A stretch of 64,000 nucleotides of DNA from Quillaja saponaria (taxonomy: Eukaryota > Streptophyta > Magnoliopsida > Fabales > Quillajaceae), in NCBI GenBank assembly GCA_029379385.1, contig CM055617.1:8804001-8868000 (forward strand), given 5' to 3'. Both the position numbers and the translations under genes were made by a program. This document shows positions 25,690-38,900 of the stretch, one piece after another; position 1 is the stretch's first letter; every line of letters begins with the position of its first letter. The notes beneath the pieces were generated by a model, which was not told the DNA's origin, ran no database searches, and was given only the letters and a program-made list of their open reading frames with translations.

Positions 25690-26760
25690 ATGTTATCTCT
25701 CAAATGTTGAGGGTGTTTGCTAGAGAACAAAAGGTATTTGTTTCCCCTCCGGAAAGAATGAAATGCATAGGGACTATCCTTTTGTTGCAGCATGCTCCTC
25801 TGATTTACGGAATCACAAGAGGACTCATGCTTTACTTTGTTGACTTTCAAAAACATCATCTAGAAAAAAATGAAATGGAATCTTTTGAAACATCAGAAAA
25901 AATTATCCATTTTTTCATTTATACAAATAAAAAAGATTATAATTCTTAAGAACTCAATGGGACTAAATTGATTCATAGAATACTCATATGGACTTTTACA
26001 TCGTTGTTAATGAGATTTTTTAGTTGTAATTGTGTAAATGATCTTTAAACCTGAGATATCATAGATATCTTGTACATAAGTTGTTGTGCTTTAATTTGAC
26101 GCTATCTAATTAAGTATAAATCACCATGAGTTATACATAGGTAAATATTGGGTATGACTATAGGAGGTACTTGAGTTCACAATGAGAGATCCATCACTCT
26201 CAATAGAGAGATAGAATATTTTATGCTATCTAGTTAAGACATACTTAGAAAATCCATGAATAAGGCGGTTTGAAATTAGATCATGAAATTTAGGTTTCAC
26301 TACAAGAGTTATGACTTATAGATATATACATCAAATTAAACAATTTAGGATTGACAATAGTTCACATTCTAATTTTAATCAAGAACATTGGATGGTAGAA
26401 AGATTAAATTACACTATAATTGACAACGACAATTATATTTATATTATCTATATAGTCATCACATGTTGTTAGACATCAATCTTAACTTGTAAGTAACTCA
26501 AAAATTAATCAACTAATTTTTATTAATGAGAGAAAGTAATTACAAATAATTAGTATTTGAAGTTTAGTAGTCAACATTATATTTAATTGAAGTTAGACCT
26601 CAAAATAAAATGTACCTAACTTTTATAGAGAGATACCAAAGACAAAGCCAAAGTTCACTGCAATAGAGAATCATGATAAAAGCATTAATTTTCGTTGTGT
26701 TGGCATAGCCAATTCCTAACAGTTCAAACATGAAATTTAAGACCTACTGAGCTAACAACT
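25690..26760. other. Unidentified higher-complexity non-coding block
   Basis: Unlike its AT-rich surroundings, this stretch has mixed composition, but stops interrupt all frames (longest readings 81-93 codons, with no family resemblance). Its texture, for example GAGTTCACAATGAGAGATCC near 26172, is that of an old dispersed repeat such as retroelement non-coding sequence. No terminal repeats or target duplications were found. Confidence 0.25.
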
Positions 26761-27306
26761 CATAATCAGAGAGACAGTTAAGTAAATGGGATAAGCATAA
26801 AAATAATCACTAATTTTCACATAATTTAGTAAGATGCATTTTGTAAGACCTACTTTCCTTTGTGTGTTAATTTGTGATTAATAATAATTTTAAGAAAAAA
26901 GGGATGAAATAGACAGAATAGATTATAAGGATTTAGAGATGCTTAGCTAATGGAGTATTACTCTCTACCTGGCCTAAAGTGATCAACATCTTTAAAATCC
27001 CTAGATTAGTAGTTATTCTCTTTCTATCATGAGGAATTGTAATAATTACTCTTAGTAAATAATCAATGTTTACCATAATGGGAAAATGATAGCCTTCATT
27101 AAGGTCTTAAACTCAATGATGCCGTTTGGTTGTTATAGGCAATAAAGAGAAAAAGGAATTTGCATGTTTATGTTAATTTAAAGTCATTTCAAATCGAACA
27201 TGATCTTTTCATTTACCATAAAATATTCTAATTTACTATTTTATTGTAGTCAATGTGTTCATTTTTTAAAATATTTTCAACCTCAAATGTTTGTTAAACA
27301 TCCGTT

Positions 27307-27785
27307 AGTTCAAGGTTTCTATTTGGATGGTGAGAAATAGAGGGAGAGGAAATGAAATAATAAGGTAATATACATTTTCTCTTGTCTAGGAGTTTTTTTT
27401 TTTTTTTGAGGGAGAGGTACATGTATCCTTTCAAATCTCAAAATTTTAATTCGACAAAATTGGAAAGATTTGAAAAGAGAGGATAAATACTTTATAATTT
27501 TTTACTATAGTATCAAATATACCCTTATCTTTTTTATTAAATATCTACTAATACTCAAGTAAAGCATTATAAGGGAAAAAAATAATAGTAAAATATGAAT
27601 ATTTTATCCTCTCCACCCCTTTCTCAAAAATGTACCTTAGCATTTTCTCTCATCTCCCATCATTTTTTTTTAACTTCCAAATGAGAAAAATGATAAGTGT
27701 CAATTTTTCTCCGCTCCACTATCTTCTCATTTTCTTTCCCTCCATTTACTTTCCTCTCTTTTCTCTCAAACTCCTAAATAGATCC
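27307..27785. mobile_element. Probable foldback/MITE-like element
   Basis: The left end (27318-27360) reads TCTATTTGGATGGTGAGAAA then a GGGAGAGGAAATGA block. The right end, read on the other strand from about 27785, gives GGATCTATTTAGGAGTTTGA then GAGAGAAAAGAGAGGAAAG and later AAAGAAAATGA. The two ends are imperfect inverted repeats of G/A-rich sequence around an AT-rich centre of about 480 bp total, a common layout of non-autonomous elements. Exact termini and target duplication are not resolved. Confidence 0.45.
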
Positions 27786-30668
27786 TAATTGTCAAATCAA
27801 TATACATGATTAATGAGTGAATACTTATGAGCTATTATGAGTTAACTATTATTTGATAATATTAACTTAGAGATCATTCTTAAATTAGACACTCGCATTT
27901 TTTTATATCGTTTGATGTACTCATGACCTTTCTTTTTTATGTTATTTGAGGCACTCCATAAAAAACCAGTGGATATAGTCACTGAAAAATGGTGACATGT
28001 TAATTTTTTTACACACCATAACAGTATTTTTTTTTTTCTTAATCTAATTTTTATTTTATTTTCAGCATTTATCTAGTTGTTCTACTAATTAAATGTCTAA
28101 GATGAATATTAAAGAGTATCAACTAATATGAAATTTTTTTGTGTTTTTATTTAAATTAATTTTATCATTACCTATTATAAGACAAAATTTACGAATTTTG
28201 TGAAAAATTAAATATTTTATATATATCTATAAAATTAAGATAAAGGTCAAATAGGCCGAAGTATTTGAGGCCCAAACTTCTTTTCTCAGATTGGATTGGG
28301 TGTTTATCTGAAGGCTTAAACAATGAATAAGTTTCTTCAACATTTTTGCACATGCTTGTCACCAATTAGCCCATTAATTGTAGACACAAAATGCGAATTT
28401 ATAAGAGGCCCAAAGTGCAAGCTGGTTGATTAAAAAAATGGCATGTCAGCTTTGCGGGGCTTTTTACTTTTCATTTTATTTTTATAAATATAAAATTAAA
28501 AAATTAATAATTTTCTTACCCAAAAAAAAAATTAATAATTTTATAACGTATACCATTTTTAGTAATTTAAATGTTAGATTTTTTTGAAAATATGGTTTGC
28601 AACTATATTTTTGAAATCATTTAAACAATATCAAAAAAATAATTTCACTTTTGCAATCATATCTGAAATTATGATTTGTAACCAAAAATTAAATTAAAAA
28701 CGTCCTCATAATGAATTTGGTTTATAATTTCAAACGACAAATCCACATTCTTAAACGTCAAATTGGCACCAAGATTCGTCTAGGTTACAATTTCTGTGTT
28801 TTTGATGAAATTATTGTAGTTGCGGTTGGCCTAAGATCCGGCTCCTTTAGAATTCCTTATCAGTAGAATTCTTTTGAATTTGAACTCCAAAGAATGATTT
28901 ATAAGAAAGCTTATTTCTTTAAATTTCTTCTCTTAACTTAAAGAGTAGTTTACCAATACAATAAGAAAAAAATATTATTATATATATTATTTTTATCAAT
29001 CATAGATTATAATATAGTGTGATAACCCTATAAGATGTATTTTTTTCATTGATTTTATGGGTTTGAATTTCATTGGAGGAGGTCGTTAAAAGTGAGATTT
29101 TCATAAAAATTTTTATATAGGTATAGATAAATTGCCTTTTATAATACAAAAAATAAAATTAATCAATATATACATAAATTAGCTCGAACACACACGTTTA
29201 AAAAAAATAAAACAAAATGCAGTGATACTTTCAATTCAACAATATGTAGATACTGAGTTTTGAATCTGACAATTTGTCTAAATCTATTGAACTCAATTCT
29301 CATTGGAAGGAAAAAAAAATGCAAGTTGTAAAATGTTTGTCTAATAATATCTTTCTCTAAACTCTTTTTCTTTTCTTTTTATAGAAAAGTATGCTTCTAA
29401 GAGTTTTAAGTAGTTTTTTTTTTTTGGGGGGGGTTTTTTATTCCTATGAAGTTTTAAAAAATTGTTCCTAGTACATATATATTCAATAGCTGCTCACACA
29501 TAAACTAGTAGTGATTGGGTTAAGGAAGTCAACATTTAACAACTCCTCCTATGTCCTCCAACACTTTTCCAAGAGAGATTGGTGCCACGCCATCTTAATC
29601 TTAAACTATGTCACCAAACAATGACACTATTGGTAGTGTGTAGTGTGAAGCCATGATCAAGCTTCATAAATATCAAATTCAGAAAAAGACTCCTCCATAC
29701 CTTACACTTGAATTCAAAGCATCAAATATATATATTTTATATGGTGGACCCATCACTTGGTTGTTTGATTCCTGAGAAAACGCACACTTGTACCTGAAAA
29801 TTCCAGCTGTTGTGCTAGTCTCTTTCAATTTTGCAAAAATAAATTATATATTGTTTGGATAAGAAAGATGGATTTGTAAATTATATTTATATTAGATTTT
29901 GAAATAATTAGCATTTTTAAGAGCAAAGTACCTAAATAAATAAATTAGAGAATAGAATTACAATAATAAATTTGTTGGACGAAAACAAAAATAATTAATA
30001 GGTTATTTTAACAAATTAATCAATCATAATTTCATTAAATAATTAATCATAACTATGATACCATTATTTAATTTAGATAAATTCGCTCAATCATAATTTC
30101 ATCAAATAAGTAATCATAATTATAATATTTATAATTTATATGTATAAATCTCTTGAAACACTTATCATAATGGCAAATAGAATTTTAATAGATTAATCCC
30201 AAAACAATAAAAATAATCTATTTTCTTATTTATTTTACATCTATCATTGTTCAAGCTAACTGATACACACCTTGGTCTCTTCAAACCAACCGATGAACGA
30301 TATTGGATCTTAAGTTTTTAAAATGCCAACAAAAAATTTGCACTTGATTTTACCATAAAAATCTAAAACAAAATTCTACTTTGATAGTATATATATATAT
30401 ATATATATATATATAAGAAAATACAACTTCCCAATATATAACTCATAAATTCATGGAATAAAAAAAATTAAAAAAAACTATGCAAATCCGCTGAATATAG
30501 ATATCATAATTTCGTTTCCATTGTTGTATACAAAACTAAGTAAAAGCTCAAATTACTTGCATCTATATTAGATAAATACCCAAAATAGAAAAAAGACAAC
30601 AAAATTATTTATATTTAAACTAAATATTATTAATTTATTATGTAATTATAATTTTATATTAATTTTAA

Positions 30669-32117
30669 TCACACGGAAGCTTGAGAAACCTTGTTTACCA
30701 CTTTAACATCCTGACCCAAAGACGACCCTGCCGGTCTTACATCAGCGATGACCGGCGGAGCAACTCCCTGGTATTGCGGAGGGTGCACAACTCCACCTGG
30801 CGTAGTGTAATAAACATGTCTCCCAGTTGCGCTATCGTACGCTACTTGCGTATATCCACCTGTGTTATCTGTCATCCCACTTGGCCTAACCACACTGAAT
30901 CCTTCTGAGTAAGCGGGATGTTTTGCCTGTTGAGGCGGTGGAAGGGTTGTCGGTGCCGCCGATGACAGCGGTGCTTGCATTGGTGGTACAGCGTTGTACA
31001 TCGGCTGTTCACGGTAACCATCAGAAGCCATTCGCTGCTGCATCGGGTAATAACCTTGGGTGGTAGGTCCGGTTGCCGGCCGCACCACCGGCGCATGATA
31101 GAATGTACCCGGAGCTGTGACCATATACACAGGTTGTTCCGGACCTCCGGGAGCATTCGATACCGTCGTAGGGAAGCCCCCACTTGAGACTTGCTTTTCC
31201 GGCCAATAACCAGCTGGATGTGCTGTTGTAGCCGGAAAACTGGATGCAGGCACTTTCTCAGGCAGTTTTTGTACGTAATAATCTCCGGCAGGATAGCCTC
31301 CGACTAGATTGTCTTCGCTTTTCCTCTGATACATAGCTTGTTCCTGCTCCGAAATTTGCAATCGCTGTAGCTCCTGATGCAATTGCCTCTGAATTCCAAC
31401 CGGATGCATGACCGGATCCGAGCCAATAACCCTATCATGCATACCTCCTCGTGCCAGAAACTCAGGTGGTGGTGCCACGGGTTCCGGCACCGGATCACGG
31501 AACTTCACAGCCGCCTGAGGAACTGGGGGTGGAGAAACCCCTTTCTCCAAACCAAATAGAAAATCGACATTGTTTGCCGCGACTGGCACATGTTTAACCG
31601 GGTCGGGCGTAACCGAAGCCGGGCCTGTATTAAGAGCATCCACAAAGCGATCCCGATCAGACCCGAAACTCCCCTGCGAGTTACTAACAGGGAAGAGAAA
31701 CAATCTCATGCGTGCAGGTTTAGCAGAAGCCCGGAAGAGCCGATCGTATTCATGCATCATATGCTCAAGATCATCATCGTTGGAAACTGATATCAAAGCA
31801 TCAAGATCTTCACCTGGAAGCTGATACTTGAAGGTGACGTCAGCATCACAAAGAGCAGCAAGTTTGGAAATCATGTTGGGGAACTTGATATTACGGTCGA
31901 CGGCGAAGATCTTGGTCTCACCGCCGACGTAAGAGAGTTGGTTGTCATGAGAACGAGGTTGGATCTTGCCTCCATAGCTGCACATGAATTTAGCTTTGTA
32001 ATTCTGATTTTGTTGTTGTTGATCATCCCATGGTGGTGGGTTTTCGAAATCAATCTCTCTCGAGCGAGGAGAGGAGTTGCCTGATTCTGGGTATGAAGTA
32101 TAGGAATAGTTCTCCAT
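30669..32117 (-). CDS. PB1-domain (Octicosapeptide/Phox/Bem1p) protein, 482 aa, single exon
   Basis: An intact frame from ATG 32117-32115 to the stop at 30671-30669. The N-terminus is Ser/Pro/Gln-rich. The PB1 domain spans about residues 41-144 (AKFMCSYGGKIQPRSHDNQL, then the acidic OPCA motif PGEDLDALISVSNDDDLEHM at 101-120), followed by the plant continuation PARMRLFLFPVS. The remainder is low-complexity and rich in Pro, Gln, Val and Tyr, with a Gln/Glu helix near 245-267 and no catalytic motif. PB1 domains mediate protein-protein pairing; this plant subfamily has no well-defined function. Length is close to that of plant relatives, and the small number of introns fits the family. A CT-rich leader lies upstream (32118-32240). 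Confidence 0.93.
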   Translation of the reverse strand: MENYSYTSYPESGNSSPRSREIDFENPPPWDDQQQQNQNYKAKFMCSYGGKIQPRSHDNQLSYVGGETKIFAVDRNIKFPNMISKLAALCDADVTFKYQLPGEDLDALISVSNDDDLEHMMHEYDRLFRASAKPARMRLFLFPVSNSQGSFGSDRDRFVDALNTGPASVTPDPVKHVPVAANNVDFLFGLEKGVSPPPVPQAAVKFRDPVPEPVAPPPEFLARGGMHDRVIGSDPVMHPVGIQRQLHQELQRLQISEQEQAMYQRKSEDNLVGGYPAGDYYVQKLPEKVPASSFPATTAHPAGYWPEKQVSSGGFPTTVSNAPGGPEQPVYMVTAPGTFYHAPVVRPATGPTTQGYYPMQQRMASDGYREQPMYNAVPPMQAPLSSAAPTTLPPPQQAKHPAYSEGFSVVRPSGMTDNTGGYTQVAYDSATGRHVYYTTPGGVVHPPQYQGVAPPVIADVRPAGSSLGQDVKVVNKVSQASV

Positions 32118-35100
32118 GTTTGGTTTCTGGGAATTTGTTTTCTGGGAAGATTGGGAGCAGAGGTGTGAGAATTTGGAATGGGTTATGGAGAAAGAGAGAG
32201 AAAGAAGAAGTGGAGAAGAGTATGAGTGTTGGAGATATTCTTTATTTTATTATAAAATTTTAATTAGATTTTTATTTTTCTATGGAAATATTTTATTGGG
32301 GGTGGGTATTGGGGAAAGGTGGCGAAGAGACCGTGAAGATGGAGAGTGTAGAAGGTGATAAAACAGGATGGGGTCCACTAGGTGGACCTTCTAGTTGGAG
32401 CAGTGAGGTGGAGGCCACGAGGTATTGATTGGGATGGAGAGTGTGATTGGGAGAGACCGAGAGGGTGAGAGAGAAGGGATGAGAGAAGGGATGTCTTGAC
32501 TGGGATTGAAACAATGAATGAATCTTTCTCTCTATGTGCCAAAAGTTACTTGTGTATTATTGGAAATTTGGAACAAGGAATAAATTACAAATTAAGCCAC
32601 ATTCCATTGCCAGAATGGAGAGAACAGGCACAAAGCCTGAGTGGGTGAGAAAATGGCCAATTATATGCATACACGTCAGCAATCAGTAGTGTCATGGGAT
32701 TAGAAAATTATAAAAATTTTACCTCACAATTTCTAAAAGGATTGAAAATAAAAGATAAACTATTATGTGACTATATAAATATATCTTTTGAATAGATTAA
32801 GCATATAACTTAATAAAAATAAATTATATTGTTAACATAAAAGACCTTTCTTAGTTGTATAAGATATATTAATTTATATTTTTACTGTATAAATAATAAT
32901 AATAAAAAAAAACTACCACAGTCTAATGATGCCATCTTCAGTCTATTGGTTCTTATTACTATGTTGAAAAACATATTAAAATGTTATAAGTTTCTCTCTA
33001 TTGTCCTATCATTTTTCTTGTATCCATTTTTTCTTCGCAATAATATATTTAAGTTGAAATGACTACTTTCTTGAATTATTAACAATAACTAATTGATGGT
33101 AGAGATTTATACTACTAAGGTAATTAGTTTTGATATTGTGATTGACTTTCATTCCCAACTTACAAAACTTGTGAGAGATGTCTAATTCCATGTGACATTG
33201 GGGCATGAATTCCAACAACTGAAATAAAAAATATCAATGAGGTCTAATTTGAAATTTGTAATAGAAATCAGTCCAGTATAGCTCAAGTCGCATGAGTATC
33301 ATAATCAAACACTTGACTTACTCTTAGTTCATGAATTCGGTTTTTGCATTCTTTTAAAAAACATAAAATAAATTTGTAATAGGATTTTATGTGAAAAATA
33401 GGGAAAAATAAATAAATAAAATGTGGAGGGGCATATATGGAATTGTCGGCCAACCGTAAGAAAGGCAAAAAGCGTAAGGCACGGGACGGAAACAGTAATA
33501 TTGCAAATTTGGAACTGGAAGTCACATGGTGCATAACAGTGATCCAAAACTATTAGGAGCATATTTTTTTAGTTGGTTAAGTAACACTAGTTTTTTAAAT
33601 GGGGAAACATAAAATCATTATTAATAAACTAAAAACTTAACGGCAATTATAACATAAATAAAAGATTGAGAAATCATAATTAAATTTAATATTTTTACAC
33701 AAATTTTAATTTTAGTCGTTAAATTGAAATATTAATTTTCATTCAGACTTCTTAGCATAACAACAAAAACATCAAAAATTGATGTCTCAACATCTCCAGT
33801 AGCAATGAGAAGTTGGTGCCTGTATAATACTTCAGATCAAGACTCCTAGTAACACTTGTTTTAGGAGCTGCCATTTTTTATTTTTTGCTAATAGGAGTTT
33901 GGGAATGAATTTAAATTTGGATATTAACTTATTGAAACTAAAATTTAAGTAATATGTGACTTTCGCTTATTATTTTTTAGATATGTTTGGTAGAGTTACT
34001 AATGATACAAAAACTGCATGTATGTCAAATGAATCAAACTGCAGATAGAGAAAAATATAATTTATTGTAAAAACTTTGTTTGCTGCTCATTGTTTCTAAT
34101 GAAATTTATGAAAAAAAATAAAAAATGAGTAACATGGAGTGTAGCAATTTGTCAAATTGTAGGTACATAATTTTACTCTTGAGTAAAAAAACAAAACAAA
34201 AACAGAAAAACAAACAAGACATAAATGTTAGTGTTGTATTATATGGGGAATTGTAAAGAATAGATGCTAATAGCCAAAATGATAGTAGTGTTTTCATGAT
34301 ATGACTGGGAAATCAAGAAGTGTGTTGCAACAGTTACATGCAAGTGTTAATTAGACAATTACAACAAAAAAAGCATTTGACTATAACTATATATTTATAA
34401 CATATATATATATAACAACTGCTAAATCTTTTTTAAAATTATTAAGCAACCGTCTTAAACACTGATCTTATGTTATATCTTGATTCATACAGCGCATGGT
34501 TGTCAAAATCCTACTATTGGATATAATTCATGGGTTACCGATTCACATTGTTTAATGAATAAAATGAATTATGATTCGAGCAAGCAAATCATAAAATTGT
34601 ATTGAATTGACGATTCATCAAGTAGATAAAAAATCATAATTTATATTTTCTATGAAAAAAAATTAATGAAAAAAAATTAGTTATTAAAAGATGAAGAGTT
34701 CTAAAACGAAGTGATTAACTAAGTAGACAACGATGATAATGATAAGAGATATGAATTTAATGATCTTGATTTATTAAATTTTTGGCTTGATGATAAATAA
34801 TTTTAAGTTAGTTAGAAAGAAATAGATGATACTTTAGTTGATTTTGATATTTATTTATCTAATATACTTTATGTTCTTTTGACTTTTAAAAATATAATAC
34901 ATTCTGTGTGTTTTTATTGATAAAAGTTGTATGAGAAATATAAATTTAATGATATTGACTTATAATTATTTTTACTTGATTTTAGATAACTTTTTAATTA
35001 GAATGAAATATATAATGATTTTTGCTTCATTTTGATATTATTATCTTATATACTTTATGTTCTAAAAACTTTTAGAAAATATAATACTTCTTGAATGTGT

Positions 35101-35948
35101 TTTTATTGATACAAAGTTGTAAGATAGTCATAAAATATCAATTAGTGAAATTATATTTGGTTCTTATAATATGATGGAGTATCACTCATTATTATAAAGT
35201 TAGTTTTATGTGTCAAGATAAATTATTTTCAATCTATTTTATTTTCAACGAGTTTATTTATTAATTTTCTTATTTTTACAAAATAAATAAATCATACTTT
35301 TTGTTACATAAAAATAATATTTTAATTTAATTCGCTAGATTACAACTACGCATATAGCTTCAATTGTCAAACTATATTATATGCTATATCTAAAGTAACC
35401 TTCATTGCCATTACTGCATACAGAGTAGACTCCCTTCTCAATTATCTATGAAAAGTTTGACCAGAGTTTGATTTTTCAGGTTATATATCTTATGGTAATA
35501 CCTTCAATTTTCTTCATTATAAGACCATCATTGTATTTTATACTGATTATATGTCTTGGATAAATATGTCTGATGTTCAGATTGGTCATATAAAATTTAG
35601 TAGAATTTGATTCATTTGAGAGTAAAATCTGATTGATGGTACAGCAAAAATGATGTCAATGCTGTAAACATCTACATGGATTACAGAGGTACTGCAGCAC
35701 AGTAATACTTGAATTTGAACAAACGGCTAAGAAGGAAGGCAAATATTTAGTACCATCCAAAACTACAAGGAGGAACCACAAATGTGGACACAGGACACCA
35801 AATTGTTATAGGAAGTACTGTTTCTTTTTACTTGCAAACCTCAATTGAGAAGCCAGGAACTAGGCTAAGAGCGCTTCCAAAAATGCCTTCTATACGTCCA
35901 CCACCTCTTGTCTGAAAGGCATTAACATAATCACATATAAAACAGCCA
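32118..35948. other. Intergenic region between the PB1 and PGM-like genes
   Basis: The first 400 bases are the promoter/leader of the PB1 gene, with a TATA-like TTTATAATAAAAT near 32255 on the minus strand and long AG/CT runs at 32170-32510. From 32700 to 35700 it is AT-rich with no supported frame. Bases 35700-35948 are probably the 3' UTR of the PGM-like gene. Confidence 0.55.
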
Positions 35949-38900
35949 TTATTTCTCAAGGTTCTTCTCATCAGCAATGTCACTAGGAAGATCCAGCCCA
36001 GGAGGTATCCTTCCTGGATAATTAGTTGTCGATTCATCTGATCCTGTCATACTGATCGAGAAAAAGTCACAAGAGTCATAAACAAGATTGCATAAGACAT
36101 ACTTTGATTGTTTATGTTGTGTTACTACAACTCACCTTCTGTCAACAAGGACCATAGAGCGGAGCTCACAATTTGCAAAGCTGTACATACGTGTGACAAT
36201 ATAATGTGTCAATAAGCAGAAAGTATACCCAAATAATCATATTTCACACCCTAGTTTTCAGATTGATTATATCTGAAATTAAAACCAAAAGGAAACATCC
36301 ATATTGTTTCTAAAAAAAAGACGGGAAAAAAGGTTTTGAATAAATTGTATTCTCCCCGGAAGAAAATACAGTATATAACAATATAATGCATATACTACAT
36401 TATTGGCTACATGGGATTATGGGAGGCGTCCGGGGCACTTACCGCTTGCATATTTCTTTTTTTGTCATAGGATGACAATCATTTCCAAATGCACTCAGAG
36501 TATGTAACAAGAATCCACTATGGGTGACAATTGCTATCTCCTTCTCCTTCCTTGTCCACAACCTGTGAGCATATTATGAAGGATGGTTCAAGTTGTCATA
36601 GAATCACCTCATATAACATTTGATACATATTACAGCTTTCTAACCAAAAAAAGGTGGAAGAAAAGAGAAGTTATACTAAGAAAATCAAAAATGTATAGAT
36701 CATTATTTTCATAGGACCTAGCTCATAAAATTGAAGCCAAACTACAATTTGTGAAAATCATGAAATCCTGGATGTCTAACAAAAGCAAGGGATAAATATT
36801 TAATTTCTTGCAGAAAAAGATATCTCGAAGGCTGTTCGGCTTAAATTCAGACAGCATGAGGTCTCCTAGAATTCCTGACCAAGGATGTGATAAGAAAAAA
36901 AAATGAGCTTCTCTTCAGGTCAGAGGTGATTCCATTATGGAACATTCAGCAGCCTGAGCTCCAGTTGCCATGTCATGATACTGAAATACTACTACCAATT
37001 TATACTAAAAGAATTTGAACAAAAAGGTCCCACTGTTTCACCAGCATATTGATCTTAATCTTGCTTATAAACAAAAAAAGTGAAAGTAAAACTATGTCAA
37101 AATTTGTCATATCGAGAGTTAGTTGTAGTGAGGTAAAAGTTTGTATGGGCCCAAGAGATATACATGAACCCAGAACTATGGATAGTATCAAAGGTGTTCA
37201 CCAGTTCATGAACTTCAATCCCCTAGCTGCAACCTCTTCCTTGGTCTCTCTAATATTAGCTTTCCACAATACATCCTCATCACTTTCAATCTGAAAAGAA
37301 ATCCTCATCACTTTCAATCTGAAGAGAAATCCTAAAGTGATTAAGCACAAAACCTAAGAAACAAGTAATACTAGCCTCACTTAGTACAGCTAAAGAAGGA
37401 TGTCAGGCATCCTGTACGAAATTCAAAATCACATGTTTTTAGGCACATAAAAACCATGTACTTGCCAGTGAAAAATCAATTGCAGGAAAAAGAAACTGAT
37501 AGTCAGTGATGTTTCTTCTTCTATCACAAGGATGAACACCCTGCACGCAGAAACATAGGGAAAATATGAAAGAGTCCAGATGTCAAATATCATATAAAGT
37601 GTAATTTTTGCTACACAAAACAGAAAACTCGAAAGCTTTTCAATAATTAGGAAAAGAGAGGGAAAAAAAATAGTATGAAAAAGCAATGCCAATCTAGTGG
37701 AAGCAAGGCAGCAACTTTTATTTTTAATGGTTTATATTGATGAGTAAGTTTAATGCACACACTCAATGGGTTTTGATTAGTAACCTTTCACTCCATGCCT
37801 GCTTGTAGAGGGGAGGACATCTCAATAGATTCCAGGGCCAATAAATCAGAGGAAATGAGAGAATAAATGCATGAATGGCAAGATAGACTTTCTTGAGCTG
37901 GAGTTTTTTTTTTTTTTTCCCATTAAGGTTGCACCCAATTTATATCGATGCAAATGAAGGAAAATGATTCATATAGCCGACCCCAACTAATTTGGAATTT
38001 AAGGCTTAGTTGAGTTGAGTTGCACCCAATTTGCTTATTATATTGAGGATTATCTACTATATAAGAAAAAAAAAACTTTTTTTTTTCTTTACAAAAGATT
38101 TCCACCCTGGAGAGGAGTATCACATGATAATGCTGCAGCAAATATAACCACCTTATACTCTTCGAAATGTGAATAGGAAAAAAACAAAAGGAAGAAGAAG
38201 AAAGACAAAAGAGACATTGGATGGCCAACCAAATGCTCTCTGCAAAGCTCAACTGCAATAACTGGTGGGCAGTTCAAACTTGAAATTGCAGCACGGCTAG
38301 TGTTCCCTGCATTTGCCACCATAAGGGGAACAACATCCATCCTGTCTGTGTAGCCGTCACCACCAAATACACCAACAGCTGTTTGCAAAGTCCTTAAATC
38401 GCCAAAGAAAACCATAAATAGATATTTCTATCAACAGCAGTTAAATCATGTCTTCTGCCACAACCCAGTGAAAAATAATTACACAAGTTGAATTCGTGTT
38501 CAAAAGGAGAATGCATAAACACTAAAAAGCCTAATTATATTTATTTAAGGCAAACAAAGCATTAAATTACGTTGAAATGACATTTATACAGGTATATGAT
38601 GTATAACATATAGCATTATGTTTCATTGGAAGTGCCTTCTTGGATTGAAAATAAACAAATCATATTCAGCTCATTAAAAGGGAAATACGAGTTTTAGGCT
38701 GTCCCTCCCCTTCTCTCTCTGTCTCATAGATTCTACATTTAAATAGCAATGCTATTGGACTCTCAATCAAGTATAGTGCTAATAGTGTTTAGAAGTAATC
38801 CATTAGTTAGGGAATAATGCTATGATGGCTTCAAAAGCACAAATGCATCAGTGAAGCACTTGAACTGAAGAATATTACTAATCTTACCAAATATGGAGAA

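Larger units (their letters stand above)
23789..30668. other. Long AT-rich intergenic region
   Basis: No gene supported over nearly 7 kb. It contains AT microsatellites (about 24320-24343 and 30388-30415), a foldback-like element (27307-27785) and an unexplained block of ordinary base composition (25690-26760). The far end (30600-30668) is 3' flank of the PB1 gene. Confidence 0.6.

Noticed and set aside
25578..25949. ORFs of 81-93 codons on both strands
   Set aside because: No similarity, AT-rich codons, overlapping opposite frames.
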